Of a DNA stretch of 64,000 nt, positions 23,468 to 38,492 are shown piece by piece; position 1 is the stretch's first letter; every line of letters starts with the position of its first letter. The position numbers and the translations under genes are program-made. Origin of the DNA: Zanthoxylum bungeanum (taxonomy: Eukaryota; Streptophyta; Magnoliopsida; Sapindales; Rutaceae); contig SKCR01023427.1 of the NCBI GenBank assembly GCA_019454045.1, forward strand, positions 372,001 through 436,000, in the 5' to 3' direction. Below the pieces are notes generated by a model, which saw only the letters and a program-made list of their open reading frames with translations, did no database searches and was not told where the DNA came from.

Positions 23468-25070
23468 CTAACTATCAAGCGAAAGGGCATCGAGATTTCG
23501 TTTTCCTTCTGGGCCCTTAGTATACCATGCTGATACATAGTCTCCATATACCACTTGCCGATAACGGAGAGGAGAAGATTGGCTTACAAGCTCAGAAGCA
23601 GGGGACATTTTGACCGTCTTTGCTGGGTCATGAAATGTAGCAACTGAGAGTCGCGCCCTACTGGCATTTGTTATGGCCCGATGTATAGCACTGATATACT
23701 CTCCATTCGTTAAAATCTGTAATACACAAAGGATACTCCATGAGAATATATATATAATACTCTTTGGTTGGTCCAATTTCTTAACAAAGTAGTTCAAATA
23801 TTGTATACACGTGAAACCAATAGACCACCATAGATCATAACAACAGCAGTTGAGTAGAAAAACATAAAGCAAATCATCAGTTCACCAACAGTGACTGCTT
23901 AAATACAAGGCCATCACGTAAAGTTCACACAGAAATTCTCAATTATTGTCACATCCCAATTGACAGAAACGGAAGGACAACAGGATGCATGCAAGAGTAC
24001 TACAGTTAGCTATTGCATCTCTTAGCAGCCTAGATCTTTATTACACACATCTTCATGTGGTGCTGGTGCTTCAATATGTAAGAGTAACTGCCCTACCAAA
24101 GTGAGAATTGCAGAAAAGTCCCAACATATATTCCGAATTTTTCGACAACAAGTATCACAATAAAGTTGCCAAAGTTGCAGAATATTGAGTAATACATGCT
24201 CAGATGATTAACACAATTATACAAACGCTATCGCAAAAAAATAAATTTGTCAAAAGGGTAAATCAATACCTGAGTTTGATCAGATAAAATGACAACAATA
24301 GCATCAGATAAAGGCTGAACAGTGACCCACGCTCCATCCTTCAAAACCTGAAGGCCCCCAACATCATCCTGTATCAAAAGCGTCAACGCACCAAAATCCG
24401 AATGTGACTGCAACCCAAGTGTAAGCTCAGGCTGCGGGCATGGCGGGTAATAACTAATCGTAATATTCTGATAAAATTCTCCAACAGCATCCTTAATGTA
24501 ACTTGATTTCAACCCTAAACTCTCCGAAATAAAACCCAATAATTTCTCCGCAAGCAATTTCATTTCATCACTGTAATTACCCACAACTTGATCATAATCG
24601 GGAATGAGCTTCGAAGGCCACCGGCTAGGGTTTCGCCGAGAGAGAGGCAACGTGTGGTGGTCAAAATAGTCTCTCCAGTCCAAAACGGTGTCGTCGTTAA
24701 CAAGCATCTTGCTTCCGTAACCCTCGGAGGCAGCGGAGGTATTATCGCAGGAGTATTTGAGCTTGTCGGTTAAGGGGCAGTCTTCGAAGAAAGATCGGCC
24801 GACGCGTCGTACGTCGTGTAGGAGTTTTAAAGGCACGCCGTGGTTGATGACGTGGAAGGCTCCCCATTCGCGGGAAGCACGGCGGATGGAATCGAGGATT
24901 GTGTCGTTATGGTTTGATAAATCGATGAGAGGGATGTTAATGTTTGATGATTGAGGGGTTTGATTGTAATTGTGATCGATTGGTCGGAATTCGAGGGGCT
25001 GGATGTATTGTCGAGGAACTTCTGATGCGCCGGATTGTACTAGATTTTCTACTCTTACTAACGGCTCCAT
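23468..25070 (-). CDS. 2-oxoglutarate/Fe(II)-dependent dioxygenase, plant DOXC type (349 aa)
   Basis: This is a soluble non-haem iron enzyme that couples 2-oxoglutarate decarboxylation to substrate oxidation. The substrate cannot be told from sequence. There are two exons: 25070-24270 and 23716-23468 (stop TAG 23468-23470), joined in phase 0 by GT/AG. Residues 1-110 form the DIOX_N region (IPLIDLSNHNDTILDSIRRA, WGAFHVINHGVP). The iron ligands are H223, D225 (SHSDFG) and H279 (AIHRAI). The 2-oxoglutarate-binding R289-x-S291 is RLS. The usual VNIGDQ motif before the intron is VILSDQ here. The length is normal for the family. It is related to SRG1/flavonol-synthase-like enzymes. I cannot assign it to a named member. 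Confidence 0.93.
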
Positions 25071-25196
25071 TCAACTGAAATATGGTGTTAGCTAGCTGTT
25101 ACAGAGCTTGAGCCGATTGAGAAAATGGAGGAGATTGTGGCAATTTTGTTTTTGATATCATATTTGGCATTTTTTTTTTATATGTCTAATTATCTC
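25071..25196 (-). other. upstream flank of the dioxygenase gene
   Basis: This short 5' flank contains poly-T. No definite TATA box can be assigned. Confidence 0.4.
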
Positions 25197-26032
25197 AAGG
25201 GTGAGGTTATTTACCTTTCAAAAATTTATTTGTACACTCTATATTACTAAGTATATTTATTTATTAATTTTATAATTTTGATTATTATTTTATACTCTCT
25301 TCAATATATCAAAATCACCCTCACTTAAATAATTTATATTAAATAATTTTATTTATTTTATACACTCATAAAAAAACTTAGTACACTAAAAATAATATTT
25401 TAATTCTTCTTACTCTATCTCTCTCATTCAATTAGCATTTTTATTTTCATTTTATTTTATTAACAATTACACTCTTTATTCTTATATTATATTATTAATT
25501 ATTTTAGTTATTTGAACATCAAATTACACTAATCTGGCAGTATCAATGATACACCAAATTTATAAGATGTGATATTATAAATTTAAATATATTAAAAAAC
25601 CAAACAATAACCCAATAAATAAATAGGTTTTAGGTTTGGAAGAAAGTTCAAAAAAGAAAATAATAAATAAACAATTCAAAAGAATAAAATATAAGTTATT
25701 TTTTTAATTTTTTTTTCCAATAATTTCCATCAATAAAAAGAAATAAGAATTCACATTTTTTTTTCTTCCTTATTTTAATCTTTAAAATTCAACGAACTAT
25801 CTCACGAAATTTATTTTAAAATGTGTTAATTAAGAAAATAAAAGATTTTAGAATTTGAAGATATGAGAAAGATGAATGAGTGTGCCTAATGAGTGTTCAG
25901 ATAAATAAATATATCCATCTACTATAAGATGTCTTTAATATTGATTTACATTATGAGTATTTTAGTAATAAATATTTTCATTAAAATATGTGTATTTAAA
26001 GAAATTTGTTGAGGGTAAATAACCACACCCTT
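25197..26032. mobile_element. MITE-like element (about 830 bp)
   Basis: The ends are inverted: AAGGGTGAGGTTATTTACC at the left (25197-25215), and at the right the reverse complement of 26011-26032 reads AAGGGTGTGGTTATTTACCC. TTATCT flanks both sides (25190-25195 and 26031-26036), overlapping the tip by two bases. The interior is very AT-rich and codes for nothing. A similar left-end sequence occurs at about 50450. Confidence 0.65.
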
Positions 26033-26036
26033 ATCT

Positions 26037-30155
<4,119 letters not shown>

Positions 30156-31301
30156 TATTTATCTAAATAATGCCTTTGTATCATTTCTGTTTCCTTTTTT
30201 TTTTTTTCCTGTTGTAATATTTTCTCCTTCCCTCAGGCATTAAAACTAATTAACAGCTTTGAATAGATGCAGAGAATCTTGGTTGTAAAGCACTTGAATT
30301 ATTCTCATTTCTAATGTTTTGAGCAAGGCCGAAAATGGATGAAACTCTCAGTTTATAGTAACAATGCTGCTGAGATGGCTGTCAATACTAGTGAAAAAGT
30401 CTAGCATAATGAATTTGCTCTCAAGTGGTTAGCTTCTGAAGCAGAATTGAGATTTAGATGGCATCAATAGAATTCAAGCACTGAGTTTCCCCAAGGCTAT
30501 GTTTGGATTCATGGAAAGGGATGTAAAGAAGTGAAATGTAATTTAAAATATTTAAAATTCATTATTTGTATTGATGGAAAGGGATGGAGAGGAATGGAAG
30601 ATGATGAAAGGGAATGTAACAATAATATGTATTGAGCCTTTGAAAATGAGCTGGCTAAATCGAAGGACTGGGATGAAATGTAATTTAAAAAATTAACATT
30701 ACATGTCAAGATAAATAGATAAATTTTATTTTTGAAAAAATAATATTAAAATATTTATCTTATCACAATTGTTCTTAAAATATATCTAGTTATATTTCAC
30801 TTCATTACTTTTTCTTTACAAAACAATGTTTGGAATATTACATTATAAATCCTTTTTTTTTCCCAAATAAAATTATGGTACAATACTCTTCATTCCATTT
30901 TCATTTCGTTCCGTTAGGTTAAATTTTATTATAAACCATCCGTATCCATCGATCCAGCAATCTAAAAACCCAAAAAACTTTGGCCATGAAAAAAGAGGAG
31001 CATTTAGTATAGAACAATAAATGAAAGCTAATATTTACACGTCCTTGAGTCATTAATCATTGGTAGCTCTTGACTCTTCCCTATTGTTCCAACGTAACAA
31101 TTGCAGAAGTGGCACAAATTTTGGAATCCATTAAACATGTCAAGAAATAGACCCTTTCTGAAACTTAATGCAAGTACAATTCGGAAGTACTCGGTACATT
31201 AAACCCAAAAAGCCAAAATGTGCAGCCGATATGAACAAAACTGAAATTTGTACAGCATAAGTTATTGCTTACAAAATCATTGAAGCTAATTATTTGGCTG
31301 C
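30156..31301. other. intergenic, convergent 3' flanks
   Basis: This is the 3' side of CPOX (+) and of the WRNIP1-type gene (minus). 30490-30910 repeats words such as GGAAAGGGATG and contains ATGTTTGGA near both sides, which hints at an old MITE. I could not define its ends. Nothing else is recognised. Confidence 0.35.
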
Positions 31302-32996
31302 TCATTTTTCTGTGGAATTAGTATTCGGCCAATCCAGAAACTTGTATCCCTCAAGTGAGGGCGGTAGAAAGCTTTGTTTCGATGAAGGATCATCAGGGGT
31401 ATAGATATAGCCCTTCCCATATCCAAGTTCCTTCATCAGTTTAGTTGGTGCATTCCTCAGATGAAGTGGTACTCCTTCATTCTGTCCAACCGATTCCCTA
31501 ACAACCTTCTGTGCAGCTCCAAGGGCCTTGTAAACAGAAATTGACTTCGGAGCCAAAGCCAAATAAGCAACACATTGTGCAAGAATCACATTGCACTCAG
31601 GCATCCCCAAGAAATGGCAAGCTTGATAGCAGGACACAGCCTGGTTAAGAGCCAATGGATCAGCCAACCCAACATCTTCGCTAGCAAACCTTACCAATCG
31701 CCTAGCAATATAAAGAGGTTGTTCCCCACCTTCCAACATTCTCGCCAACCAATATATAGCCGCATCAGCATCATTTCCCCTCATAGACTTGTGTAATGCA
31801 CTAATCAAATTATAATGTTCCTCCCCTACTCTATCATAAGCAATATGCTTACACTGAAATGCCTCCTTAGCATCATCCATGGTAACAATTGCCACAAATG
31901 AACTCTGCCCATCAGTCTCTCCTCCTCCTCCTCCTCCTTGCTCTACATCCTTAACTTCCTTAACGGACACTCGCGCTGCAGCTGTAATAGCGGATATCTC
32001 CAATGCATTCAATGCAACACGAGCATCCCCATCACAATTAGAAGACAGAAACTCAATAGCATCATGATTCACCTTGACGTGCATCCCTCCAACACTCTTA
32101 CTCAACCCCTTATCAACATCATCAACAGCTCTCTTCAATAAAATTTCGACATGATGAGGTTTCAACGGATTAAGATTAAGAACCCTACACCTAGACAACA
32201 ACGGCGTAATCAAATGAAACGACGGGTTCTCAGTAGTAGCTCCTATAAACACAATACTCCCATCTTCAATCACAGGCAGAAAAGAATCTTGCTGACTCTT
32301 ATTAAACCTATGAACCTCATCAACAAACAACACAGTCCTTTTATTACTCTTGACTCTCAATTTCTTAGCATCTTCAACAGCATCCCTAACATCCTTAACT
32401 CCACTAGTAACAGCAGACAAGCAAACGAATTTATACGAAACGGTAACGGAATTAACAATGGCTTTGGCAAGGGATGTCTTACCAGTACCCGGCGGGCCCC
32501 AGAAGATAACTGAAGGGAGACGGTTACTATGCACGGCGGAGCGGAGAAGCGAATTGGGTGACAGTAGATGGTCTTGCCCAACGACGTCGTTTATGTTAAT
32601 CGGACGCATACGCTCTGCTAAAGGCGCGTGGGGAGCTTTGATGTTATTATTATCATCATCATCATCATCAATGTCATGTTTTGTCTTTGAGCGCTTAAAA
32701 AATGGAGATAATTCTGTCTCTTTGTCTTGAGAGGAGGCGGCGGCGGAGGAAGAGGTTTTGGTTTGGAAGTGGAAGAAGCGGTCGAGTTTTGGTTGAACCG
32801 GGTTCGGATTCGGGTTTTGGTTTTGGTTTGGGATTGGGAGTTCGAAAGAGCAAGTGGGTGTGGTGGAGGTGTTTGATGATTTGTGGGAAAGAATCCATTC
32901 GGTGGCTTTGAGAGTGGATTTGCCGCCGGTGGCGGCAAGAGCCTCCGCCGCCAATTCGGTGGAGAAGCCCATGCTTAGTAGCTGTTCCATTTCCAT
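31302..32996 (-). CDS. WRNIP1: WRNIP1/RarA-type AAA+ ATPase with UBA domain (564 aa)
   Basis: The family (yeast Mgs1, bacterial RarA/MgsA, human WRNIP1) acts on stalled replication forks with PCNA in the nucleus. It is a single uninterrupted frame. Residues 4-39 form a UBA-like ubiquitin-binding domain (LLSMGFSTELAAEAL ... ATEWILSH), where animal homologues have a UBZ finger. Q68-P-K-L71-D-R-F74-F75 fits the PIP-box pattern QxxLxxFF. Then come an acidic/Asn run (109-118), Walker A GPPGTGKT (167-174), Walker B LFVDEVH (223-229), sensor 1 GATTEN (252-257), an Arg-finger region LLSRCR (266-271) and the RarA-type C-terminal lid and oligomerisation region (RMLEGGEQPLYIARRL, AIYWLARM). The ATG at 32996 is the first in frame and begins the UBA. 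Upstream is G/T-rich leader. The gene appears intact. Confidence 0.95.
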   Translation of the reverse strand: MEMEQLLSMGFSTELAAEALAATGGKSTLKATEWILSHKSSNTSTTPTCSFELPIPNQNQNPNPNPVQPKLDRFFHFQTKTSSSAAASSQDKETELSPFFKRSKTKHDIDDDDDDNNNIKAPHAPLAERMRPININDVVGQDHLLSPNSLLRSAVHSNRLPSVIFWGPPGTGKTSLAKAIVNSVTVSYKFVCLSAVTSGVKDVRDAVEDAKKLRVKSNKRTVLFVDEVHRFNKSQQDSFLPVIEDGSIVFIGATTENPSFHLITPLLSRCRVLNLNPLKPHHVEILLKRAVDDVDKGLSKSVGGMHVKVNHDAIEFLSSNCDGDARVALNALEISAITAAARVSVKEVKDVEQGGGGGGETDGQSSFVAIVTMDDAKEAFQCKHIAYDRVGEEHYNLISALHKSMRGNDADAAIYWLARMLEGGEQPLYIARRLVRFASEDVGLADPLALNQAVSCYQACHFLGMPECNVILAQCVAYLALAPKSISVYKALGAAQKVVRESVGQNEGVPLHLRNAPTKLMKELGYGKGYIYTPDDPSSKQSFLPPSLEGYKFLDWPNTNSTEK

Positions 32997-33365
32997 CTTC
33001 GTTGTTTGTTTCTCCAGTGTGACTCAGACAACAACACACTAACACAGTTTTTAATTCCATATGGGTTATTTATTTCACTTTCACAGTATCAACGACCCAC
33101 TAAAACGATCGTATTTTCAATCGGTATTAGAACGGAATCTCTATCTTTGACCCGATAATTATAAATAAAAATCAACCCTTATTTTTAATGGGATAAAGTA
33201 TTCTCATTGAAACATTCGCATGAGAACGTTTTTTAAATACGTAGATTAAATGATGTGGATGTCAATAAAATATGGATGGAAACCTCATGTGATCACTAGT
33301 AATGGGGTCCCTTCCCCTAAATATGAACTCACTTGAACCAAAAATAAGTTTGAAGAGAACAATAT
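32997..33365. other. 5' flank of the WRNIP1-type gene
   Basis: No coding signal. The strand of any promoter faces left. An AT-rich stretch between 33160 and 33300 carries no recognisable element. Confidence 0.4.
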
Positions 33366-34800
33366 GAACATCAAAATCATTAATGTTATTCATATTGTTG
33401 TTTGCTCTATTGAGTTTAAGAGGTCTCTATATGTGCGATTGCCAATGATGCATGAGACATCATTTAGACTATTCATGAGGGCACATTGTCCATTAAGAAC
33501 AATAGACTCCAAGAGCTTATTACTAGGTTTGAAGTTGATAGGATGAAAGAGGATGAAACGTTTGACGAGTTTTACACTGAGATTAACGATATTGTTAATT
33601 CTAGTTTTAACTTAGGTGTGCTATTCATATGAATATGATAGTTCAGAAAAGCATTAGACCCCTACCTGAAAGGTTTTTTGCCTAAGATCATTGCCATTGA
33701 AGAGAGCAAACTTAATGGTTATAAAAAGCCCAATAACTTAGCAATGAAACTCGTGAAGGAAGTTACCCATGATTCATCTGATGATGATGATGATGATGAT
33801 TCTCTCGTAGATGCTCATATGAATATGTCTGTGAACAAGTTCAATAAATTTCATAAGTTAAAGAAAAGTGATTGTGGCATTGATAGGAGAAACGATGAGA
33901 ACCCTAAAGAGAGTAGTAGTTATAAGAGATAGTCTGGAAAAGAGAATGATAGGAAACCTCGAGTCATTCAATGCCATGAATGTGAAGGCTTTGGGCACAT
34001 AAGATCTGAGTGTCCCACATAGCTGAAATCTAAGGGCAATAAAATTAAGACGATATCTCATAATGGTTCAGTAGGTGGCTATACTTTTGATGAGGCTTCT
34101 AATGAGAAGTACAATTACATTGCATTTTCTCCAGTGTGGTGGGTGAGAGATGGGCTAATGTTAGTGACGTGTAGAAGGTGGCTATATTTCTTATGAGTCT
34201 TCTAATGAGAAGTGCAATTACATTATTTTTTCTTAGTGCGGTGGGTGAGAGAGAGACTAATGTTAGTGACATTGATGCTTGTTCAGAGTACTGTCACGGT
34301 GACTCTGTAGATGAGGATAATCTTCAGGTAGCATATACTAAATTATTTAATGAGAGTTTAACTAATGAAGTTCAAACCAAGCTTGGCAAAAGCCTTATTG
34401 TTGTTAATGACCTCAAAGAAATGATTAGGGAGCTAGTTGATAGAGTCAATTTCTTAAAAATATAACTTGAAAATGCTAGAACACAGATATCTATATTTTC
34501 CAGTGAGACTGAGAAGCTAGACCAATATTACATATTGATATGTCTCCCTGTGAGAAGAGAGGACTAGGCTTCGTTGAGTCGAGTTTTGACAATGCATCAT
34601 CTTCTAAAACCGTGTTTGTCACAACTCAGTCCATGCCTAGTCAGGTTGAACTAACTTCTCCACGTGACTTGGAAAAGAAACTTGTTGATGAGTGTCATGT
34701 GATCCCCCTTGTTGTTCCTTGTCTTGTGACACAACTTCAATCTAAAGGTTTTTCTGGTAGACCTCACTCTCGTCTGAGATTTATACGTATTTGCCATTAA
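33366..34800 (+). pseudogene. gag remnant of a copia (SIRE-like) retrotransposon
   Basis: The + strand fragments have the character of copia gag. They include a UBN2-like stretch (EDETFDEFYTEINDIVN at about 33550-33600), a following segment AIEESKLN, an Asp-rich run encoded by GATGAT repeats (33775-33800), and a CCHC zinc knuckle (CHECEGFGHIRSEC, about 33971-34014). A C-terminal coiled-coil-like region (34330-34460) follows. Frameshifts and stops break it, for example at the zinc knuckle. No protease, integrase or RT is found downstream, so the pol part is deleted. No bounding LTR could be defined. Confidence 0.75.
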
Positions 34801-35185
34801 TTTGGCAAATTTGGAGGCCTAAGTGTTTCACATTGAATAAAAAAAAAGGTATAAGAGTGCTTCACCTAGATTTGATTCTTCAAAGCTAGCTCGTCAAGTT
34901 TCTACATTAGCTAAATAGACTCAGTTCATTTGTGAGAAACTTGTACTACTGACAATGAGTTCTCAAGTGAAAGAGATTCATATGAGAGTTTGGGTGAGGA
35001 AGAGAGGTGGCTTCTCTATCACTACTGAATGCCATAATACTAAAAGGATTGAGAGACTAAACATCTTTGTGTCTCTCGATAGATTGTTCATTCATTTTCC
35101 TTCATTGTATGTGTGTATGCATGTCTTTTATTTTTACATGACTGTAATTTTTTTTTTCATTGCATATGAGTATGTGTTTTTTTTG
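34801..35185. other. retrotransposon-derived filler
   Basis: This continues from the gag remnant without a recognised domain. It is T-rich towards the right end. Confidence 0.3.
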
Positions 35186-35308
35186 TTATATGTCCAAGGT
35201 ATATATGATAGAAACTCGAACATAAATTTCATAGCCAATTCCGAATGAACGGTAATATAATCTGCACTCGGGATACAACTTCACGTACCATTGGTGAATG
35301 ACAAGTCT
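35186..35308 (-). repeat. left arm of a distant inverted repeat
   Basis: The reverse complement of this stretch aligns along about 115-120 bp with 37453-37568. It shares TTGTATCCCGAGTGCA exactly, then ATTATATTA/CTATATTATT, and later TATATACC.TGG. The two arms are 2.1 kb apart. Confidence 0.75.
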
Positions 35309-37020
35309 TATTGCGTCTTTTATTATTTTTTTAAAAAATAAAAATACAAAAAAAATTATAAAATGAAAAATACCAAAAATATTTTGTGGTTTGAAATAGC
35401 ATGTAAAAGCTTGTTGCATATGATTCTGATATGTAAGATATATGGTTATACATGTGTAATATGCTTTTATTTTTCTTAATGATCTGAGTGTATGGGTGTG
35501 TGATGAAAACTCTTAGTATATTTTGTGTTTGCATCTCACTTACACGTTAGTTTTATTTTTTAGGTTTGGTCGCATGTATGAGTTATTGGACTGATAGTCT
35601 AATCTCTGTCATACTTATATCACCAAATAGTGTGACATTTAACTAGATGACCTTGTGTTATCTCATTAAAAAAATATTTTAATGAGTCTCAAGTATTTCA
35701 ATTCAAAAGTACTTAAAAGAGCCATTGTGTCAATGTTAAAAGATAAGGGTAAATGTCATTCACTAGAAAGAGGTTTATTGATGAACTCATATTTAGGGGG
35801 AGTAAGTAATAGTATGCAACCAATATTGCTTATTTTCAGGTCCTAGTGGCGCTGAGTTTGAACACCTATTTTGTCGACTTATCATTTTATGAGATATTAT
35901 TTCTTTAGATTAGTCATGCTCATAAAATAAGATCTTATGTCTTTACTTGTTTGCACTTATTTTTCACGCAAATGCTTACTATATTTTGGTGTATGCATAT
36001 GTGTATTCTTGAGCATGACCGAAAATTATTTCATAGTATATCATGTCATAAACAGCTGAGTACTGACTGGACATTATTGCAGTTGTTCCTAATGTTGTTT
36101 TAAGTCGTTTTGAATTATTTTTTATTTTTCTAAACTCATTATGTGTGCTTGTGTGCGCTTCATGTCACTGTATACTATATTTCAGTTAACATTGCATAGT
36201 TATGAGTTTATTTCTTATTCTTCCCGCGTGTTCTTTTTACTAACTAAGTTGTGCTGTTAGCGAGATAGAGTAAGTTAGTGTCTCGAGTAGCAAATGTGTC
36301 TTATTGTGATTCTACTACATGGTTTTATGTGTGCAGTACCTTGATGTATGTTATTTTCACTAATTGTTATTTCGTGACAAAAAATAAGAGAAGGTTTAAG
36401 CACCGCTTAGAAGATTATTTTTAAATGCTTATGATAATATTTTTATTTGTTATATATGCTATTTATATTTCCTTTACTTTTCACGGGTATATTGTTGTTT
36501 GTGGCTATTTTAGATGAGTAGATTACTTGCGGTGACATTGCGTCTTCATCGACTTCAAGACTATCGATTGGTTGGGTATTAGATTGAGTCACATTGTAAT
36601 AAGTCTTTGTCTTAATGGTTGATAGTTGTGTAAGAGTGAAGCGGTGTTTACCGCTATGCCTATGACATCGGCGACCACTATATTATTGGGCTCGCAGCCC
36701 GTAGAAAGTATGGATAGTCCCGCGAGGGACTAACCTAAGAATAAGGGAGACGCCACTCGATATGAGACATCGAGAATTATTTAAGGTCGCACTACACTCC
36801 TCGTAAGATCCGACTTTAAACCTGTTTGGGTTCAGAATGGTCTCTTACTGATGTCAGTATAATATTTACGCTTGAATGATATATTTTCACATCTTATAAT
36901 GCAATCACACACAAAGCAATTTAAAGACATTCAAAATATGCAAGCATAAAATATAAAAGAATAAAACAAACAAATATCTCTATATTAATACAATAATGGT
37001 AAAAAAGATATTGAAACAGA
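35309..37020. other. intergenic, possible retrotransposon remnants
   Basis: There are no genes. A purine tract TTAGGGGGAGTAAG at about 35790-35803 resembles a copia/SIRE polypurine tract and may mark the old 3' end of the gag remnant. 36640-36880 is richer in GC (CCCGCGAGGGACTAACC) with no recognisable family. I see nothing else. Confidence 0.35.
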
Positions 37021-37930
37021 TATGAGCATGCATCTCATCAGTCTGGCCTCGGTGAAGTCTACCAGACATTTTTTTTGTAGTAGGCCGGATATAGTTGTCC
37101 TTGTCTAGCTGGACTTGAGTTAATTCTAATTGGACATATCACCTACTCAGAGATACAAAATCATCGCGACAACAGATAAAACAACATGATAGACACTAAA
37201 TAACAATAATTCTAATATTATTATAACAAAAGTTTCAACAATGATAAATGAAATACAACGAAGACAATCAGATAGGCTAAAACATGCATTCAGTGCGACT
37301 AGCCTCATGGAGGTCTGGCCGGATATAATGGTGTATGTCATGCCGGACTTTGTTAAAGTCAGGTCGGACGTACTGTGCAACCTAGAAACATAGAAACGTG
37401 TGTATGCTAAAAAAAATACTGTAAACAAACATTTCAGACACATTTATAATGAAATGGTCATCCCCCAGTGATACATGACATTGTATCCCGAGTGCAAACT
37501 ATATTATTGTATATTCGTAATCGGATATGGAACTTACGTCCGGGTTTCCATCCTATATACCATGGGATCACTAGGCCAGATATACAACATGTCAGCTTAG
37601 ACATATTTCATGTATGGCCGAACATCTCTCATGGTTCACACATCAGACATAACACAACATGCATATTATTTTTATTTAAACAGTGAACTAAATATATGCA
37701 ATAATAAACCAAACACGTGTGTATTAAAATAATAGAATAAAACTACTAAACATGCATAACATAAAGCAATAAACATGATTAACATATAAAATTACTGGGC
37801 ATGCAATAAAATATAGAAAGCAGCAAGTCGGTCGGATATATGTATATCTGGATGGGTTTGTGTTTATGTCCGGCCGATTATATTGCACGTCTGGCCGAAG
37901 ATACTGTGTTAACAAACAAAATATCAGATT
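37020..37930. repeat. degenerate repeats with GGCCGGATATA words
   Basis: The words GGCCGGATATA, GGCCGAACAT, GTCCGGCCGA and TGGCCGAAGATA recur every few tens of bases. Two blocks (from about 37025 and from about 37290) align as diverged copies some 270 bp apart (TCTGGCCTCGG-TGAAGTCT against CTAGCCTCATGGAGGTCT). 37453-37568 is the right arm of the inverted repeat with 35186-35308. Similar words return at 38700-38970. No protein is supported here. Confidence 0.6.
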
Positions 37931-38023
37931 AAAAGGGTGCCCTCAAGTCGTACATATTCATGTATGCTTTGGCTTTGAGGACGCTTTTGATCGTTGGTCC
38001 CTTGCTGGATTCACACCAGAAAG

Positions 38024-38484
38024 TAGAGGTATTCACGAGTCAGGTTTTTTTGAATTTTGTGAGACCCGATCTGGTCGGGTCATGCAGGTCGAGAAACCCG
38101 AACCCAAAATTTGTGAGGTGAAATCCGAATGGGTCGGGTCGGCCAATAAAAAATTAATGAATTAATTATTTTGAAATATAAATACTAATTATTTTATGTC
38201 CTGAAAATTATCACATATATAAAGTTTTAAGACAACACAAGTAATAAATAAATGAAATAATAGTAAAAAAAATTTAATTTTTTTTTTAGAAAATTAATAA
38301 ATTTTTTAGAAAAATAATAAAATATTATAGTGTCTGTTCGGGTCGGGTTTTAATATCAAACCCGTGACCCAACCCATAAATTTCGGGTTGGGTCGGGTTA
38401 ACCCGAAAATTCATTAATTTTTTTTTGAAATCCGCGCGGGTCGGATCGGGTCGCGGGTTTACCTGAAAAATTTACACACCCCTA
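38024..38484. mobile_element. hAT-type MITE (461 bp) with perfect 8-bp target duplication
   Basis: It is flanked by CCAGAAAG on both sides (38016-38023 and 38485-38492). The ends are TAGAGGTATTCACGAGTC at the left and TAGGGGTGTGTAAATTTTTC as the reverse complement of the right. Subterminal regions are rich in GGGTCGGGT / ACCCGAACC. There is no coding capacity. Confidence 0.93.
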
Positions 38485-38492
38485 CCAGAAAG

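Noticed and set aside
30490..30910. Possible MITE with GGAAAGGGATG words
   Set aside because: I could not find matching ends or a target duplication, so it is only mentioned as intergenic sequence.
31575..32911. Frames opposite the WRNIP1-type gene
   Set aside because: They overlap a complete, conserved AAA+ gene on the other strand and encode low-complexity shadows.
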